DNA of 39,003 bases from a virus, in IMG/VR virus record IMGVR_UViG_3300017963_000458, positions 1 through 39,003 of that record; one strand, given 5' to 3'. Positions 20,841 to 30,587 of this stretch are shown piece after piece (the first letter of the stretch is position 1; every line of letters begins with the position of its first letter). The notes under the pieces were generated by a model. It saw nothing but the letters and a program-made list of their open reading frames with translations. It ran no database searches and was not told where the DNA came from. Made by a program: the position numbers and the translations under genes.

Positions 20841-21917
20841 ATGGCAGGAACAACTAAAGGGAAGCCGATTGCTAAGAGTACTAATGCTTCATCTACTAAG
20901 ACAGCCGAAGCTGTAGCAGAGACTGTAGTAGAAGAACAACCTGTAGCTCAGCAGGCGGCTCCCCCAGTTGCTCCTATAACCGAAGAGAAGGACGAATCGA
21001 AAGTAGTAGGTTATAAGGAAGTAACGATCAGGGCAACCCGATCTTTTATTACCCTTCCTAAAGAAGTTCAGTCGGAGACGAGAACACGTGTTGGTGCATT
21101 TGCTGAACCAGGTGCCCGTCACGCATACAGATCTCTTACTGATGAAGAGTTAGCGGAAGTTGCAATAGAGTTAATCGGACTTAGTGCAAATGATCCCAAG
21201 TTTGGGGTCGAAGTTGACACCTTTTATAATGATTTCTCAATCACTATACCCTTTGATGAAGGACGTGTCATCAAGGTGCCTATTAATTGGAAAGGTGACG
21301 TTGTATTCCAACGGGAGTACATGAGAGACATAATGATGTATCGTCACGCAATGAAGCATCCTAGAGTTGCTAACTCTTGGGCGGAAGTTCAAGACTTGGA
21401 CATAGGATTCTACATCGCGTATATCGAGGATAAGGCAGTGCTCAAGACAGACAAGGTGGCGCGTAAGAACGCACGCAAAGAAGCTGGCAGAGCATATCTC
21501 GAACTTACCGCAGCTGGTGCTGAGACAAGACGAGATTGGGTTCTTGAAGTTGCACGACGTGGTGTTAAAACCAGTGTGCCAATGGATGGTGCTACAGGCT
21601 ATGTTCCTCCTACACTCAGAGGCGTGTTCCGGGTTAGTGATCTGGATGATGATGATAAGGAACTCGCACTTGAGGAATTTAAAGAACAACGACCAGAAGA
21701 GTTTAATGGTGTTGTGAGTGATCCTGATTTGGAGTGGAAAGCTCTGCTCGAATCGTTTATCAGTCATGGCATACTTAGACGTGAAGGAAACGTCGTGATG
21801 AATGAACGTGAACCAGTAGGTTCCGACGATGACGAAGCTCTTGCTTCACTCAAATCACCCTCCTTTAGTCAAACTCTGACGGTCTTGAAACAGAGACTAA
21901 AGAACGCTAGGAAATGA
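20841..21917 (+). CDS. Conserved virion/head-completion protein, 358 aa
   Basis: The first 50 residues are Ala/Thr/Val/Glu-rich and probably disordered (AEAVAETVVEEQPVAQQAAP). A folded part follows (ITIPFDEGRVIKVPINWKGD; then VVFQREYMRDIMMYRHAMKH), then a basic helical region and an acidic end. A protein of this kind follows the capsid gene in crAss-like phages, but its role is not known to me. It starts 5 bases after the capsid stop and is coupled to the next gene (ATGA). Could be a connector, decoration or assembly factor. Confidence 0.55.
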   Translation: MAGTTKGKPIAKSTNASSTKTAEAVAETVVEEQPVAQQAAPPVAPITEEKDESKVVGYKEVTIRATRSFITLPKEVQSETRTRVGAFAEPGARHAYRSLTDEELAEVAIELIGLSANDPKFGVEVDTFYNDFSITIPFDEGRVIKVPINWKGDVVFQREYMRDIMMYRHAMKHPRVANSWAEVQDLDIGFYIAYIEDKAVLKTDKVARKNARKEAGRAYLELTAAGAETRRDWVLEVARRGVKTSVPMDGATGYVPPTLRGVFRVSDLDDDDKELALEEFKEQRPEEFNGVVSDPDLEWKALLESFISHGILRREGNVVMNEREPVGSDDDEALASLKSPSFSQTLTVLKQRLKNARK

Positions 21918-22561
21918 CACAGCAAGAAGCTGTATTGCTCTTAGAGACTAAGCTACAAACAAGAGGCTATCTCCTTTACGGTAATCTAGAACCGGAGGAG
22001 ATAGACCTCTTTCTTTTGAAAGCTACTAACGACTTTATTGATTCAATTCTTAATAGTGACCATGATGATCGTGAGACATCTCAAGATTATTTACGTTACC
22101 TAAGAGTTACATCTGGTGATCTTAATCCTGCTTCTACACAAAGTGATTCAGTCCTATTCAATCTACCTTCGGATTACCGAGACTATATCCAAGTTAGTGC
22201 TCAAACACAAACTGGTTCTAGTGGATGTCAACCTGATCCTACTTGGAACGGAGTTGATATTATAGATAGTGAGAAGATATGGGAGCTAAATGACGATTCG
22301 TATTACGGAACGCATGTTGAATCTGTTAATGGTATTATTGAAGGTAGTCAACTACGGTTATATAAGAATAGTACTTTCGATGTACTCTTAGCTAAGATGC
22401 TGTACTATAAACAGCCGACGGTTTGGGACATCCAGGGGTCACCAAATGATACTTATCCCTTGACTAATAAAGCAATATATCGTATTATTGATATTGCTAC
22501 CGTTGAGATAGCCACCTTCGTCGAACAACGACAGGAGAAGATAGCTAACCTCAAAGGTTAA
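21914..22561 (+). CDS. Head-tail connector / tail ring protein candidate, 215 aa
   Basis: Begins MTQQEAVLLLETKLQTRGYL, then EPEEIDLFLLKATNDFIDSI, and later DYLRYLRVTSG. An N-terminal helical segment that ends with 'EID.FL.KA...F' and a 'D.LR.L' motif recurs in crAss-like ring proteins (from memory) and in P22 gp4-type connectors. The later part is beta-rich (VLFNLPSDYRDYIQVSAQTQ). Probably stacks beneath the portal. ATGA overlap with the upstream gene. Confidence 0.55.
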   Translation: MTQQEAVLLLETKLQTRGYLLYGNLEPEEIDLFLLKATNDFIDSILNSDHDDRETSQDYLRYLRVTSGDLNPASTQSDSVLFNLPSDYRDYIQVSAQTQTGSSGCQPDPTWNGVDIIDSEKIWELNDDSYYGTHVESVNGIIEGSQLRLYKNSTFDVLLAKMLYYKQPTVWDIQGSPNDTYPLTNKAIYRIIDIATVEIATFVEQRQEKIANLKG

Positions 22562-22609
22562 TACTTGTAATTATTTATCTATTTGTTTAACATCTAAATA
22601 TCATACACG

Positions 22610-23899
22610 ATGCGTAAAGTAATGATTATGAAGGACTTGGCGTATGCTGACAACAAGTCTAGTGCTGGTGCTAACACCGCTCTCACTCCGGTGGATCTGA
22701 GAGAAGGTGCTGTTGGTATCTATGGGATTTCTCCTACTAGTACGAACAACGCATACAAGCAAGCCCTTATCATTGACGGTGGCGCGGATGCCGCTGGTAA
22801 AGTGCCTGATAGTTCTTTTGATGGTGATCATGTTGTGATTGCTGTTGGAACTTCATCTGGTGCTCAAGTTTCTCAACCCATTCCTGTGCCGTCAAACGGT
22901 CTTGTGAAGTATAAAGCTGCTGCTTATACTGCTCCTGTTTATCAGGTGTTCGGTATTGGCTATGTAGTTGATCCTTCCACTCCCGCTACGGTTTCAGCTG
23001 GTGATCTCAATACGCCTGTTGCTGTTAGCAAGTATGACGCTCTTGAGATTAAGATTCTGGATACTGAAAATTCAGATCAAGGTGGTGCAATTTACAGAGA
23101 TATCTTCAATGTAAATACCACTGCTGATGATTCAGAAACGGATCTTTCCATGCTGTTGAAGCTGGCCGCTCTTATTGAGGCTGACACAAAATACAGCTGG
23201 GTTGCAGCTAGTGTTTCAATTGCTGATGGTGGAGGCTCTGCTTTTGCTAACTCTGCTACGGTTGCCGCTGTTCTTGGTTCAACCTCTCTTACTACTTCCG
23301 CCAATCATGGTGTAGGTGTAGGTGACTATGTTTCCTTGAATGGACAGCTCTTCCAAGCACAGACTGGAACTGCTACTACTACTTTGGTTCTTGATAGGGC
23401 ATGGCCGTTTGCAAGTGCAACGATTGCCAATGCTAATGCAAGAGACCTTGGTGCTACTGCCCCGACGACCAATTTAGGTCTGACTATTGTTAGTCAAGTA
23501 AGAGGACGCAACTTCTCACTCGCTACTGGCTCTGGTAGTGTATATGAGGATGCCGAAGTCTCTTACCTGGTTTCAGGAACTAAGGGTGCAGGTATTGCTG
23601 CTGACGTACAAGCCGATGAGAATGAGGCCCGCGGACTGAAAGGTACTGCTGACTTTATTCACAGGTACATGCCTCTTGATGACCTCAAGACTGTATCTAC
23701 GGAGACTTACGATCAGTACGATTTCGTTTATCAATTACCTCATCAGGTCGGAACGGGTGCTACCGCTAAGACTGCCCACAAACTATTCCAGCATTTGAAA
23801 GTTGCTTTCCCGTCAACGGATAACAACGGAGGTCAAGCTGAGTTTGAGGACGTACTTGGAGTGCTTCTGAACGGTGCTGATGGTTTAGGTGGTATTTAA
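22610..23899 (+). CDS. Auxiliary capsid / decoration protein candidate, 429 aa
   Basis: Ala-, Gly-, Thr- and Val-rich beta protein with few charged residues, typical of capsid decoration or head-fibre proteins. An N-terminal MRKVMIMKDLAYADNKSSAG leads to Ig-like strands; a variable region about 210-290 (VSIADGGGSAFANSATVAAV) is Ser/Ala/Thr-rich. Placed three genes after the capsid protein and closed by a terminator, it is probably made in quantity. Its own 48-base leader contains AAATATCATACACG before the ATG. Could also be a tail fibre; unproven. Confidence 0.5.
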   Translation: MRKVMIMKDLAYADNKSSAGANTALTPVDLREGAVGIYGISPTSTNNAYKQALIIDGGADAAGKVPDSSFDGDHVVIAVGTSSGAQVSQPIPVPSNGLVKYKAAAYTAPVYQVFGIGYVVDPSTPATVSAGDLNTPVAVSKYDALEIKILDTENSDQGGAIYRDIFNVNTTADDSETDLSMLLKLAALIEADTKYSWVAASVSIADGGGSAFANSATVAAVLGSTSLTTSANHGVGVGDYVSLNGQLFQAQTGTATTTLVLDRAWPFASATIANANARDLGATAPTTNLGLTIVSQVRGRNFSLATGSGSVYEDAEVSYLVSGTKGAGIAADVQADENEARGLKGTADFIHRYMPLDDLKTVSTETYDQYDFVYQLPHQVGTGATAKTAHKLFQHLKVAFPSTDNNGGQAEFEDVLGVLLNGADGLGGI

Positions 23900-23951
23900 T
23901 ATCATCTAATGATAGTGAGTCTTTCTCTGACTTTCGCTATACTTTTACTTG

Positions 23952-23980
23952 AAAAAGGTACGATTTTTTCGTACCTTTTT
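23952..23980 (+). terminator. Intrinsic terminator inside the structural module
   Basis: AAAAAGGTACGA (23952-23963) pairs with TCGTACCTTTTT (23969-23980) across a 5-base T loop, with a long T-run. This is the strongest terminator in the window. It splits the head genes from the tail genes. The symmetrical A/T ends could also stop transcription from the other strand. Confidence 0.9.
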
Positions 23981-24007
23981 TATTGTATAAAAAACTTGAC
24001 ATATATT
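23981..24007 (+). promoter_or_regulatory. Probable restart promoter for the tail genes
   Basis: Between the terminator and the next ATG lie 27 bases (TATTGTATAAAAAACTTGAC, then ATATATT). A promoter must lie here or before the terminator if the tail genes are transcribed separately. TTGAC followed by an A/T stretch is suggestive, but spacing to the start codon leaves no room for a full classical promoter, so read-through past the terminator is possible. Confidence 0.3.
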
Positions 24008-24637
24008 ATGCTATTCAAAGAAGCTGTTGATAACATTGCTGCTTATGAGGGCCAGTCGGATTCAACTAAGAACAAGTTGCGGATTCGACGTGATCTCTCG
24101 ATAGCAAGAGGCGAGATACTAAGACGTGAGATTACGAAGCGTCGTACAGTACCTCATATGCATGCACATACGCTTGAGCGACTTGCTCTAGTGGAGGATA
24201 CGCTCAGCTTATCGCCTGGTAGTACTCAGAAAGTTTATCGAACTGTTGAACAGATTCCTAAACCTATTATGTATCAAGATGACGCACCTGGTTTTATATC
24301 AGTTAGCGGAACAGATGGACAAAGCCTCCACTCTTTTATAACACCCGAGCGACTAGCCTACCGCACCACTAAGTTTTCCAAAAGTCAGTATTACTTCTAT
24401 GCTAACGGTTACTTATACTTCTTTGATAACATCAAGTATGTATCTGTTAGAGCAGTGTTTGCTGATTTACTTACTGTTGGTCGTATAAAGAATGCAAATG
24501 GTGTACCTTGTATTCCTGTACTAGAGATACCAGACGACTTGTTTCATGCAATGAAAAAGCTCTACTTTGAAACTAACCGTAAAGACTACGAACCTGAAAT
24601 TCAGATTGATGAAGCCAGACCTAAAGAGGGCATATAA
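24008..24637 (+). CDS. Tail ring/stabilisation protein candidate, 209 aa
   Basis: Begins MLFKEAVDNIAAYEGQSDST, with a basic helical N-third (KLRIRRDLSIARGEILRREI), a beta middle (SQYYFYANGYLYFF) and a helical end with IPDDLFHAMKKLYFETN. Position just before the IHF-like gene and muzzle gene suggests a ring or collar protein beneath the portal. The frame upstream to 23909 crosses the terminator and is rejected; 24008 is the first ATG after it. Overlaps the next gene by 29 bases. Confidence 0.5.
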   Translation: MLFKEAVDNIAAYEGQSDSTKNKLRIRRDLSIARGEILRREITKRRTVPHMHAHTLERLALVEDTLSLSPGSTQKVYRTVEQIPKPIMYQDDAPGFISVSGTDGQSLHSFITPERLAYRTTKFSKSQYYFYANGYLYFFDNIKYVSVRAVFADLLTVGRIKNANGVPCIPVLEIPDDLFHAMKKLYFETNRKDYEPEIQIDEARPKEGI

Positions 24638-25058
24638 GACATTCCCACTCCGCAAGCAAGTACCTTACGAACAGTTCCGGTCAGTTGTAACGATGACGTT
24701 AAAGAGGCTGATTGAGGAGGTTGTTGATGGACATCAAGTCCGTACACCGATTGGTACCTTTCGTATTAGTGCTAAACAGCGGGATTACAATAAACCTGTT
24801 CTTAGTATGCCAGCTAGTCTACGCTATCGACAACAATTAGTAGATCAAGGTATTACCCCTCTCAAAGGCGATAATGGTGGTGAACCTTGGTTTGTTTATC
24901 ATACTGACGAGGTTTTCTATCATTGGAATGTTGGTAACAATATGTTTGTAGAAGAAGGCGGTAATCGCTATAAGCTACAGGTAACCAAACAGCCGAAAGC
25001 CTTGCTATCTAAATCATGTAGTGATCCATTAAAGAGACTTCGATATGAAGAAAATTAG
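24609..25058 (+). CDS. IHF-like conserved phage protein, 149 aa
   Basis: RTPIGTFRISAKQRD at about 45-59 resembles the IHF/HU DNA-arm strand, preceded by a helical part (PYEQFRSVVTMTLKRLIEEV). After that comes a phage-specific half, NYNKP-like YNKPVLSMP, WFVYHTDE and a YHWNVGNN motif. A family with this order, annotated as HU/IHF-type, is common in Bacteroidota crAss-like phages (from memory) near the tail genes. It may bind packaged DNA at the tail entrance or be a structural connector. The start is taken at 24609 (29-base overlap). Confidence 0.55.
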   Translation: MKPDLKRAYKTFPLRKQVPYEQFRSVVTMTLKRLIEEVVDGHQVRTPIGTFRISAKQRDYNKPVLSMPASLRYRQQLVDQGITPLKGDNGGEPWFVYHTDEVFYHWNVGNNMFVEEGGNRYKLQVTKQPKALLSKSCSDPLKRLRYEEN

Positions 25059-25914
25059 CTGTAAGGTTATCATTGATATGATAATGAGAGACATCAAACC
25101 TATTAGTAACGACTGGGTTGGTGATGCTTACGACATGATAGGCGAGGCCATCGTTGGTATTGGCTATCATGCCAACACTAAGAAAGGTTATAAGGATGCT
25201 ACGGTTACTGACCATAAAGCTCCTTTCCCATATGGATTTGAACGAATTAGTCATGTTGAATATATGAATCGACGCCTGCCGTTAGGAGCAGACCTAACTG
25301 CTGCTGCTATTGGTTCTACTGTTGAGGATACGATGGATACTGATCCATATCGACTTGATGAACTTAATCGTCTCAATGCTCAATGGCAAGCACTTGAAGA
25401 TATGAAAGATACTGCAACACCAAGCTATGTCTTAGAACTACAAGCGTTGCAGGACGAATTGTTAGAGAAGATCATCAAGCTTGCAGGAAGTCTTGGTGTT
25501 AACAATATTAATACAGTTGCTCTTGGTCATTATTATCAACTAGATGAAGATGGTATTACGACTTCGTTTCCTAGTGGTAATATCCGGATCTACGGCAAGC
25601 TGTTTCCAATGGATGAAGATGGTATACCTCAGATTGTAGATACTTTCAAATATAAGCAGGCAGTATTCTTCTATGTACTAAGTCGTCTTATATTACAAGG
25701 TCACAAACATCCAGAGTTCAACTATGATAAGGCTCATGAGTATTGGGAAAGTTATCGTCATAGAGCATCTAATGAAGCAAGGATCTTGAACATTGACAAG
25801 CAAGATAGGTTTGCTAAGATGTGGACATCGTGGAAGTTTGATCCTTATGCGTCTGATTATTTCTTTAAAGGTCAAGAACAGAACCCTGGTTTCTATAATG
25901 CTTATCTCATATGA
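25045..25914 (+). CDS. Tail stabilisation / ring protein, 289 aa
   Basis: Starts MKKISCKVIIDMIMRDIKPI and contains DWVGDAYDMIGEAIVGIGYH, a helical part, then beta strands (GNIRIYGKLFPMDEDGIPQI) and a helix-rich end with FKYKQAVFFYVLSRLIL. The pattern 'W.GEA...IG' near the start, 'D.dG.P.I.D...Y..A..fY.' near the middle, fits a conserved crAss-like virion protein related in role to P22 gp4 (from memory). It lies directly before the muzzle gene (ATGA overlap), consistent with a ring just above it. Confidence 0.6.
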   Translation: MKKISCKVIIDMIMRDIKPISNDWVGDAYDMIGEAIVGIGYHANTKKGYKDATVTDHKAPFPYGFERISHVEYMNRRLPLGADLTAAAIGSTVEDTMDTDPYRLDELNRLNAQWQALEDMKDTATPSYVLELQALQDELLEKIIKLAGSLGVNNINTVALGHYYQLDEDGITTSFPSGNIRIYGKLFPMDEDGIPQIVDTFKYKQAVFFYVLSRLILQGHKHPEFNYDKAHEYWESYRHRASNEARILNIDKQDRFAKMWTSWKFDPYASDYFFKGQEQNPGFYNAYLI

Positions 25915-28900
25915 AAACAATATTAGGTGTTGTAAAAGATCCTCCTATTCAGTATCATCCGAATGGTAGACTTCGTGATGCACGTAATGCTGCATATGCT
26001 AACGGAGTCTATACTAATACATGGGGAGTTGAATCGAAAGTTACGTTCGGTGACTACATCCCGATAGGTGAGCTGGTATTGCCTGACGAGACGTTACTGT
26101 TCTTCTTAGTTGATTATACAGGGAGTGGTCTTTTTCCGAATCGTATCGTACGAGTTCGTAAGGATTGGTCTACGGAAGTTATCAATACTTTTGATTATGG
26201 CTGGACAACCTCATCCCCTATTAGGGCTAAGGCGAAGTACACACGGGAGCTGAATATCGAAGTTGTTTTTACTGATGCTGTAACTCGTCCTCGTCTTATT
26301 ACTATTGAAATAAATCAGACTACTGGAGCATCTACTGGTATACTCCAGGACACTCTTGCTGATACATTACTATTTCCGGAAATTAAAGTACCTACCTTTG
26401 AACTCAATGCAGTTGGGTCTGGTGGTGGGTGGAAAGCTGGTACATACCAGGTCTCTATCTCGTACCAGTATGATGCAGGTGAAGGGTTTACTAATTGGGT
26501 AGGACTATCTAATATTATTGTAGTTGAAGATAATGATGCTTCACTATCTGTTAATATACGTGACTTCGATGAAAAGTTTGACGACTTTAAGATTGCTGTT
26601 CTACAGCAAATTGATGAAGGTACTTTTGCATTTGAAACTAACTATACTCTTGCTTGTCCAACTGAATATGACGCTGATAGTATATTGTCACGTGCGGTTA
26701 CAATAGTAGAAGATGGTATGAACAGTATTGATCCAATCGAGTTGCTAGTACAGCGTCCTAGTTATGATCGTATTGGAGACTTTACTACAGCGGGAGGTCG
26801 TCTCTACGCTGCTGATCTCTCAACTGACGCTGTAATAGACTATCAAGAATATGCGAATGACATTGAAATTGGTGCGGTTTATGGAGACGAGTTGCCTTTG
26901 GATACTAAACAAGGTAGCTACGCTGATCCTCTGGTTATATATAATCGTGTTGCTTTTCAAGACAACGAAGTATATGCCTTCTTTATAAGATGGTACGGAA
27001 TGGATGGTGTTGCACTTGGTGATTGGTTTATACCTGCTGAGAACTTAGGTGCGAATATGAGCTACCACCAGAATGATGAAAGATATCCTGCTGATCTAGG
27101 CTATCCTACAGAACTCTTCCCGTCATTGAATACAAAGTATATCCGCTTCCATAAGTTTACTACTAAAGAACTAGATGATCACATATCTACACTTCTTGAG
27201 GTCAGTGAACCTACGCCAGCTGCTGATAATAGTATTCATAAAACTCTACAAGCTACTGATGTTATTAGGAATAAAGTACCATTCGGCACACTAATTACGA
27301 CTAGTAGTGTTACTGGAACGTACGGTACGGTTGAAAACAACGCCTTCTGGAAGGCTCCTAGTGGTGATCCACTTGTACTAAAGCTTAATGTTGATATAAC
27401 CGCTACCACTAAAGGGGGTGCACCTAAATATAGAGTGGTTCTTTGGCGTGCTACAAGTAAAGGTGATGAGGATACGCATAAACCAATTCGTACTTTTACT
27501 ATTGAAGAGACGGATTATTTTGCTGAGGCTGGGGGTGCAGGAAACGCCTATACTGCCACTATAGCGGGTGTTGTTAAAATTGATGTAGATACTGATGATT
27601 ATATATTTCTTACTGTATCTACATCAATTGCTGGTAGTGGAAGTCCATTTTTTGCTCAAGATGGAAACTGGGCTATTAGTGGTTTCTGGTCAGTTGAAAC
27701 TGATACAGGAGCAGAAGATCAGGCAACCATCTATACTAAGCCTACTGGTATTACGGTTAGTAATATTCAAGTACCACAAGGTATATTAGATAAGGTACAG
27801 GGGTTTGAGATACTGTATGCTAAGAGAACCACAGCCAACAGTCGTGTAATTGAAGAAGGATATGTCTTCCCTAAAGAGCCTTTTGATACATCTACTATCG
27901 GTACCGAGCAAAGAGTTCATGCTTTTGGATTACTATTAGATAAGCCCAGTCTAAGTATTACTAATCTTAAATCTACGTTTGTCTATGAGGTACGTCAAGA
28001 TCCGCATAATGAACGACTATTGGAGGCTGATATACTTCCTGGATATACATCGCCTCCTGCATCAATACCTGTTGAGGATTGGAATCTTGAAGTAGTTGAC
28101 CAAAAGTACATCCAATATAATAACTCGGCGCAAGAGAATAAAGGTGGTGAGGGTCATATTAGAACTACAACAAGAAATGGTGCCGAAAGTACTCTTAGTG
28201 ATTGGAGAGCCGCTGCTTTACTATTGAATGAAAAGACTAACTACTACCAACCTTTTGATGCACAAATACGTTTAACAACTGGACGTGTCTTTAGATTAGA
28301 GAATGCAGGTATTAGTAGTTTGGGATTAACTCAAACATCTATTGATCCTGCACCTAAGATCTATGAGGTTGCGGAACTTTATGGTGGTGATACTTATACT
28401 AATCTCTATGAGACACGAATTAGTGAGTGGCCTGAAAGTAATACAGCATTACAAGACTTCATCCCGTGGAAATCAATGGTGATCCCAGTTCGTAGTAGAT
28501 ACAACATGGCGTTAAGACGTTTTAATGAGGACATATGGTATGAGGCTGCTATTGATACGTTATTTCCACCAGACGAAGCTGTAATTGCACAGTATCCAGA
28601 TTATGATGTAAGTGGTCAAGCTGTCTATCGCTATCGAACTGCGATGGCTTATGATACATATATTGATATGAATCGTGGTCATATAGCAGCTAATCTTACA
28701 CGGGCGGCTGAGATGCAAGGTAGTGATATTGACGAGTATCCTTATCGAGTTATTCGTTCTCCTAAGCAGAACGTAGAGAGTGAACTATCATCATGGCGGA
28801 TCTTTCTACCTGATGATTACTATGAGCAGAATCGAGATCGTGGTACGATAACGAATCTTGCTACACTTGATACTGATAAAATACTGATACACCACGAGCG

Positions 28901-29846
28901 GGGACTATTCCTCACGAAGGGTAGTGAGAAGCTTGCTACTAATGTTGATGAAGTTGTTCTTGGGACTAGTGACATATTTGATCCTATACCTAAAGAACCT
29001 GTCTTTGCTGAGGAGGGTTACCTAGGTAGTGATAAGAAGTTCTTCAATAAGACTACTCGACTTGGATATGTCTTTGAAACTAATGGTCGTATATTCATCC
29101 TATCGAAAGGGTTGAAGCAGATAAGTGAGCAAGGTATGAGTTACTACTTCAGAGATCTTATTGATGGAATTGGTGACAATCCTTACCTACAAAATACCGC
29201 TGATCCGAATTATACGGGGGGTATGTCAGTTGCTTACGATGATCGTTACGACAGACTAATGATTTCGTTCAACAAAGGGAGCAACACTTCCGAGACTTGG
29301 TCTTATGCTACTAAGATAGGTGAGCAAGGTGCATGGGAGAGCCAGTTCGACTATATTGATACTAAGTTCTTTAACACTAGTAAGTATCTATTAGCTGTTG
29401 AAAACGGGCAACTGTTCCAACACAATATAGATAATCGTGCTGTTGGTTATGATGGTCAAGTTAAAGATACGACGTTGACAGCGGTGTTCTCCGAACCTGC
29501 TGATCTAACGAAGCATTACTTTAACGTGGGGTGGAACACTAGTATTAGTACGAATGGTGTCTATAACAATGATAAGACCTTTAGCAAGATACAGGCTTGG
29601 AATAGCGAGATTGATCTGGGTGAACAAGATCTTGATCAACTTACTAGTGTGTACACACCGTACAACCTACGACGAAGTTTCCGCACCTGGAGATTTAACA
29701 AGCTCCGCTTGAGTGCTGTTGGTCTCGCTGCTAAGAGACGATTCGTTGATATGTATTTAGCTGTTAAATTAACTTATGACAATACAGATCAGGACGATCT
29801 TGAAGTCAATGAAATAGATGTTGGACTAAATCAAGTAGTAAGATAA
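25911..29846 (+). CDS. Muzzle-like tail tip protein, 1311 aa
   Basis: Largest complete gene here. N-terminus: HPNGRLRDARNAAYANGVYT (about 16-35), followed by a beta-propeller-like series of strands, repeated Ig-like segments (for example TYQVSISYQYDAG), a central long region, and a C-terminus with repeated 'YDDRYDRLMISF' and 'WESQFDY' strands. In crAss-like phages the protein of this size and place forms the muzzle at the tail tip, which opens to release DNA. The opening 'NG..RD..NA' motif also occurs in P22 gp10-like tail nozzle proteins. ATGA overlap with the ring gene; the stop shares one base with the next gene. Confidence 0.75.
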   Translation: MKTILGVVKDPPIQYHPNGRLRDARNAAYANGVYTNTWGVESKVTFGDYIPIGELVLPDETLLFFLVDYTGSGLFPNRIVRVRKDWSTEVINTFDYGWTTSSPIRAKAKYTRELNIEVVFTDAVTRPRLITIEINQTTGASTGILQDTLADTLLFPEIKVPTFELNAVGSGGGWKAGTYQVSISYQYDAGEGFTNWVGLSNIIVVEDNDASLSVNIRDFDEKFDDFKIAVLQQIDEGTFAFETNYTLACPTEYDADSILSRAVTIVEDGMNSIDPIELLVQRPSYDRIGDFTTAGGRLYAADLSTDAVIDYQEYANDIEIGAVYGDELPLDTKQGSYADPLVIYNRVAFQDNEVYAFFIRWYGMDGVALGDWFIPAENLGANMSYHQNDERYPADLGYPTELFPSLNTKYIRFHKFTTKELDDHISTLLEVSEPTPAADNSIHKTLQATDVIRNKVPFGTLITTSSVTGTYGTVENNAFWKAPSGDPLVLKLNVDITATTKGGAPKYRVVLWRATSKGDEDTHKPIRTFTIEETDYFAEAGGAGNAYTATIAGVVKIDVDTDDYIFLTVSTSIAGSGSPFFAQDGNWAISGFWSVETDTGAEDQATIYTKPTGITVSNIQVPQGILDKVQGFEILYAKRTTANSRVIEEGYVFPKEPFDTSTIGTEQRVHAFGLLLDKPSLSITNLKSTFVYEVRQDPHNERLLEADILPGYTSPPASIPVEDWNLEVVDQKYIQYNNSAQENKGGEGHIRTTTRNGAESTLSDWRAAALLLNEKTNYYQPFDAQIRLTTGRVFRLENAGISSLGLTQTSIDPAPKIYEVAELYGGDTYTNLYETRISEWPESNTALQDFIPWKSMVIPVRSRYNMALRRFNEDIWYEAAIDTLFPPDEAVIAQYPDYDVSGQAVYRYRTAMAYDTYIDMNRGHIAANLTRAAEMQGSDIDEYPYRVIRSPKQNVESELSSWRIFLPDDYYEQNRDRGTITNLATLDTDKILIHHERGLFLTKGSEKLATNVDEVVLGTSDIFDPIPKEPVFAEEGYLGSDKKFFNKTTRLGYVFETNGRIFILSKGLKQISEQGMSYYFRDLIDGIGDNPYLQNTADPNYTGGMSVAYDDRYDRLMISFNKGSNTSETWSYATKIGEQGAWESQFDYIDTKFFNTSKYLLAVENGQLFQHNIDNRAVGYDGQVKDTTLTAVFSEPADLTKHYFNVGWNTSISTNGVYNNDKTFSKIQAWNSEIDLGEQDLDQLTSVYTPYNLRRSFRTWRFNKLRLSAVGLAAKRRFVDMYLAVKLTYDNTDQDDLEVNEIDVGLNQVVR

Positions 29847-30577
29847 TGGGATGCTTTAGAATGAAAACAAGACGCGATGTCGGTGGTATCTTAGGTGCCG
29901 CTGCACAAGGTGCAGTAGGCGGGATCGGTGGTGGTCCTGTTGGTATGGGTGTCGGTGCCGTCTTCGGTGTTGCTAGTAAGTTGCTCGGCGATGCTAAGGC
30001 TGAAAAAGAGGCAGCGCAAGCACGGGCACGTCAACAACGCTTTGCTGATTCTGCTCAGTACATCGCTGACATGAATGACGCTATAGCGTTTAACAATCAG
30101 TTTAATGAAGCTGCATTTGGTATGGATTTGAGTGCTGCAACGAATCCTAATCAACCCTTACAGGGTCTAGGGATGGAAGTCAACCCTAGTCGTATTGCAA
30201 GCGATGTTATGCGAGTAAACGGCCCTGGCCATGCAAATGGTGGAGTGGACGTTGATGTCAATCTTGATGGAGTAGCAGAGGTTGAGGTAGAAGGTGGTGA
30301 GGTCATAAAGAATGATGCAGTGTTTTCAAAGCGGTTGAAGGTGCCAAATGACTTTGTTGATAGAGCTAAGGAGTTTGGATTTAGTTTTAAAAGGGATTCT
30401 TATGCCAAAATTGCTGAAAAACTGGCCTCGTATAAGAAAGACTATGAGGAGAAGATGGACACGTTAGACGTGCCAACCATTAACACCTCGTTAGCAATGC
30501 TTGATCGAGTAGAAATATTATATCAAGATTTGTTTGCTACACAAGAATTTAGTAAATTAAGTAAAGAACGATTCTAA
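29846..30577 (+). CDS. Gly-rich virion (ejection/cargo) protein, 243 aa
   Basis: Residues 13-48 are a Gly/Ala/Val-rich hydrophobic stretch (AVGGIGGGPVGMGVGAVFGV), followed by a helical Arg/Gln-rich segment. Residues about 126-154 carry GPGHANGGVDVDV and VEGGEVI, a pattern that recurs in virion proteins of Bacteroidota phages (from memory). The Gly-rich helix resembles membrane-inserting ejection proteins. TAATG coupling to the muzzle gene suggests co-assembly. Likely carried in the virion and ejected, inferred. Confidence 0.55.
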   Translation: MGCFRMKTRRDVGGILGAAAQGAVGGIGGGPVGMGVGAVFGVASKLLGDAKAEKEAAQARARQQRFADSAQYIADMNDAIAFNNQFNEAAFGMDLSAATNPNQPLQGLGMEVNPSRIASDVMRVNGPGHANGGVDVDVNLDGVAEVEVEGGEVIKNDAVFSKRLKVPNDFVDRAKEFGFSFKRDSYAKIAEKLASYKKDYEEKMDTLDVPTINTSLAMLDRVEILYQDLFATQEFSKLSKERF

Positions 30578-30587
30578 TACTAGAACT

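Noticed and set aside
23909-24007. N-terminal extension of the 209-aa tail gene
   Set aside because: The extended frame would be read through a strong terminator hairpin; ATG 24008 lies right after it.
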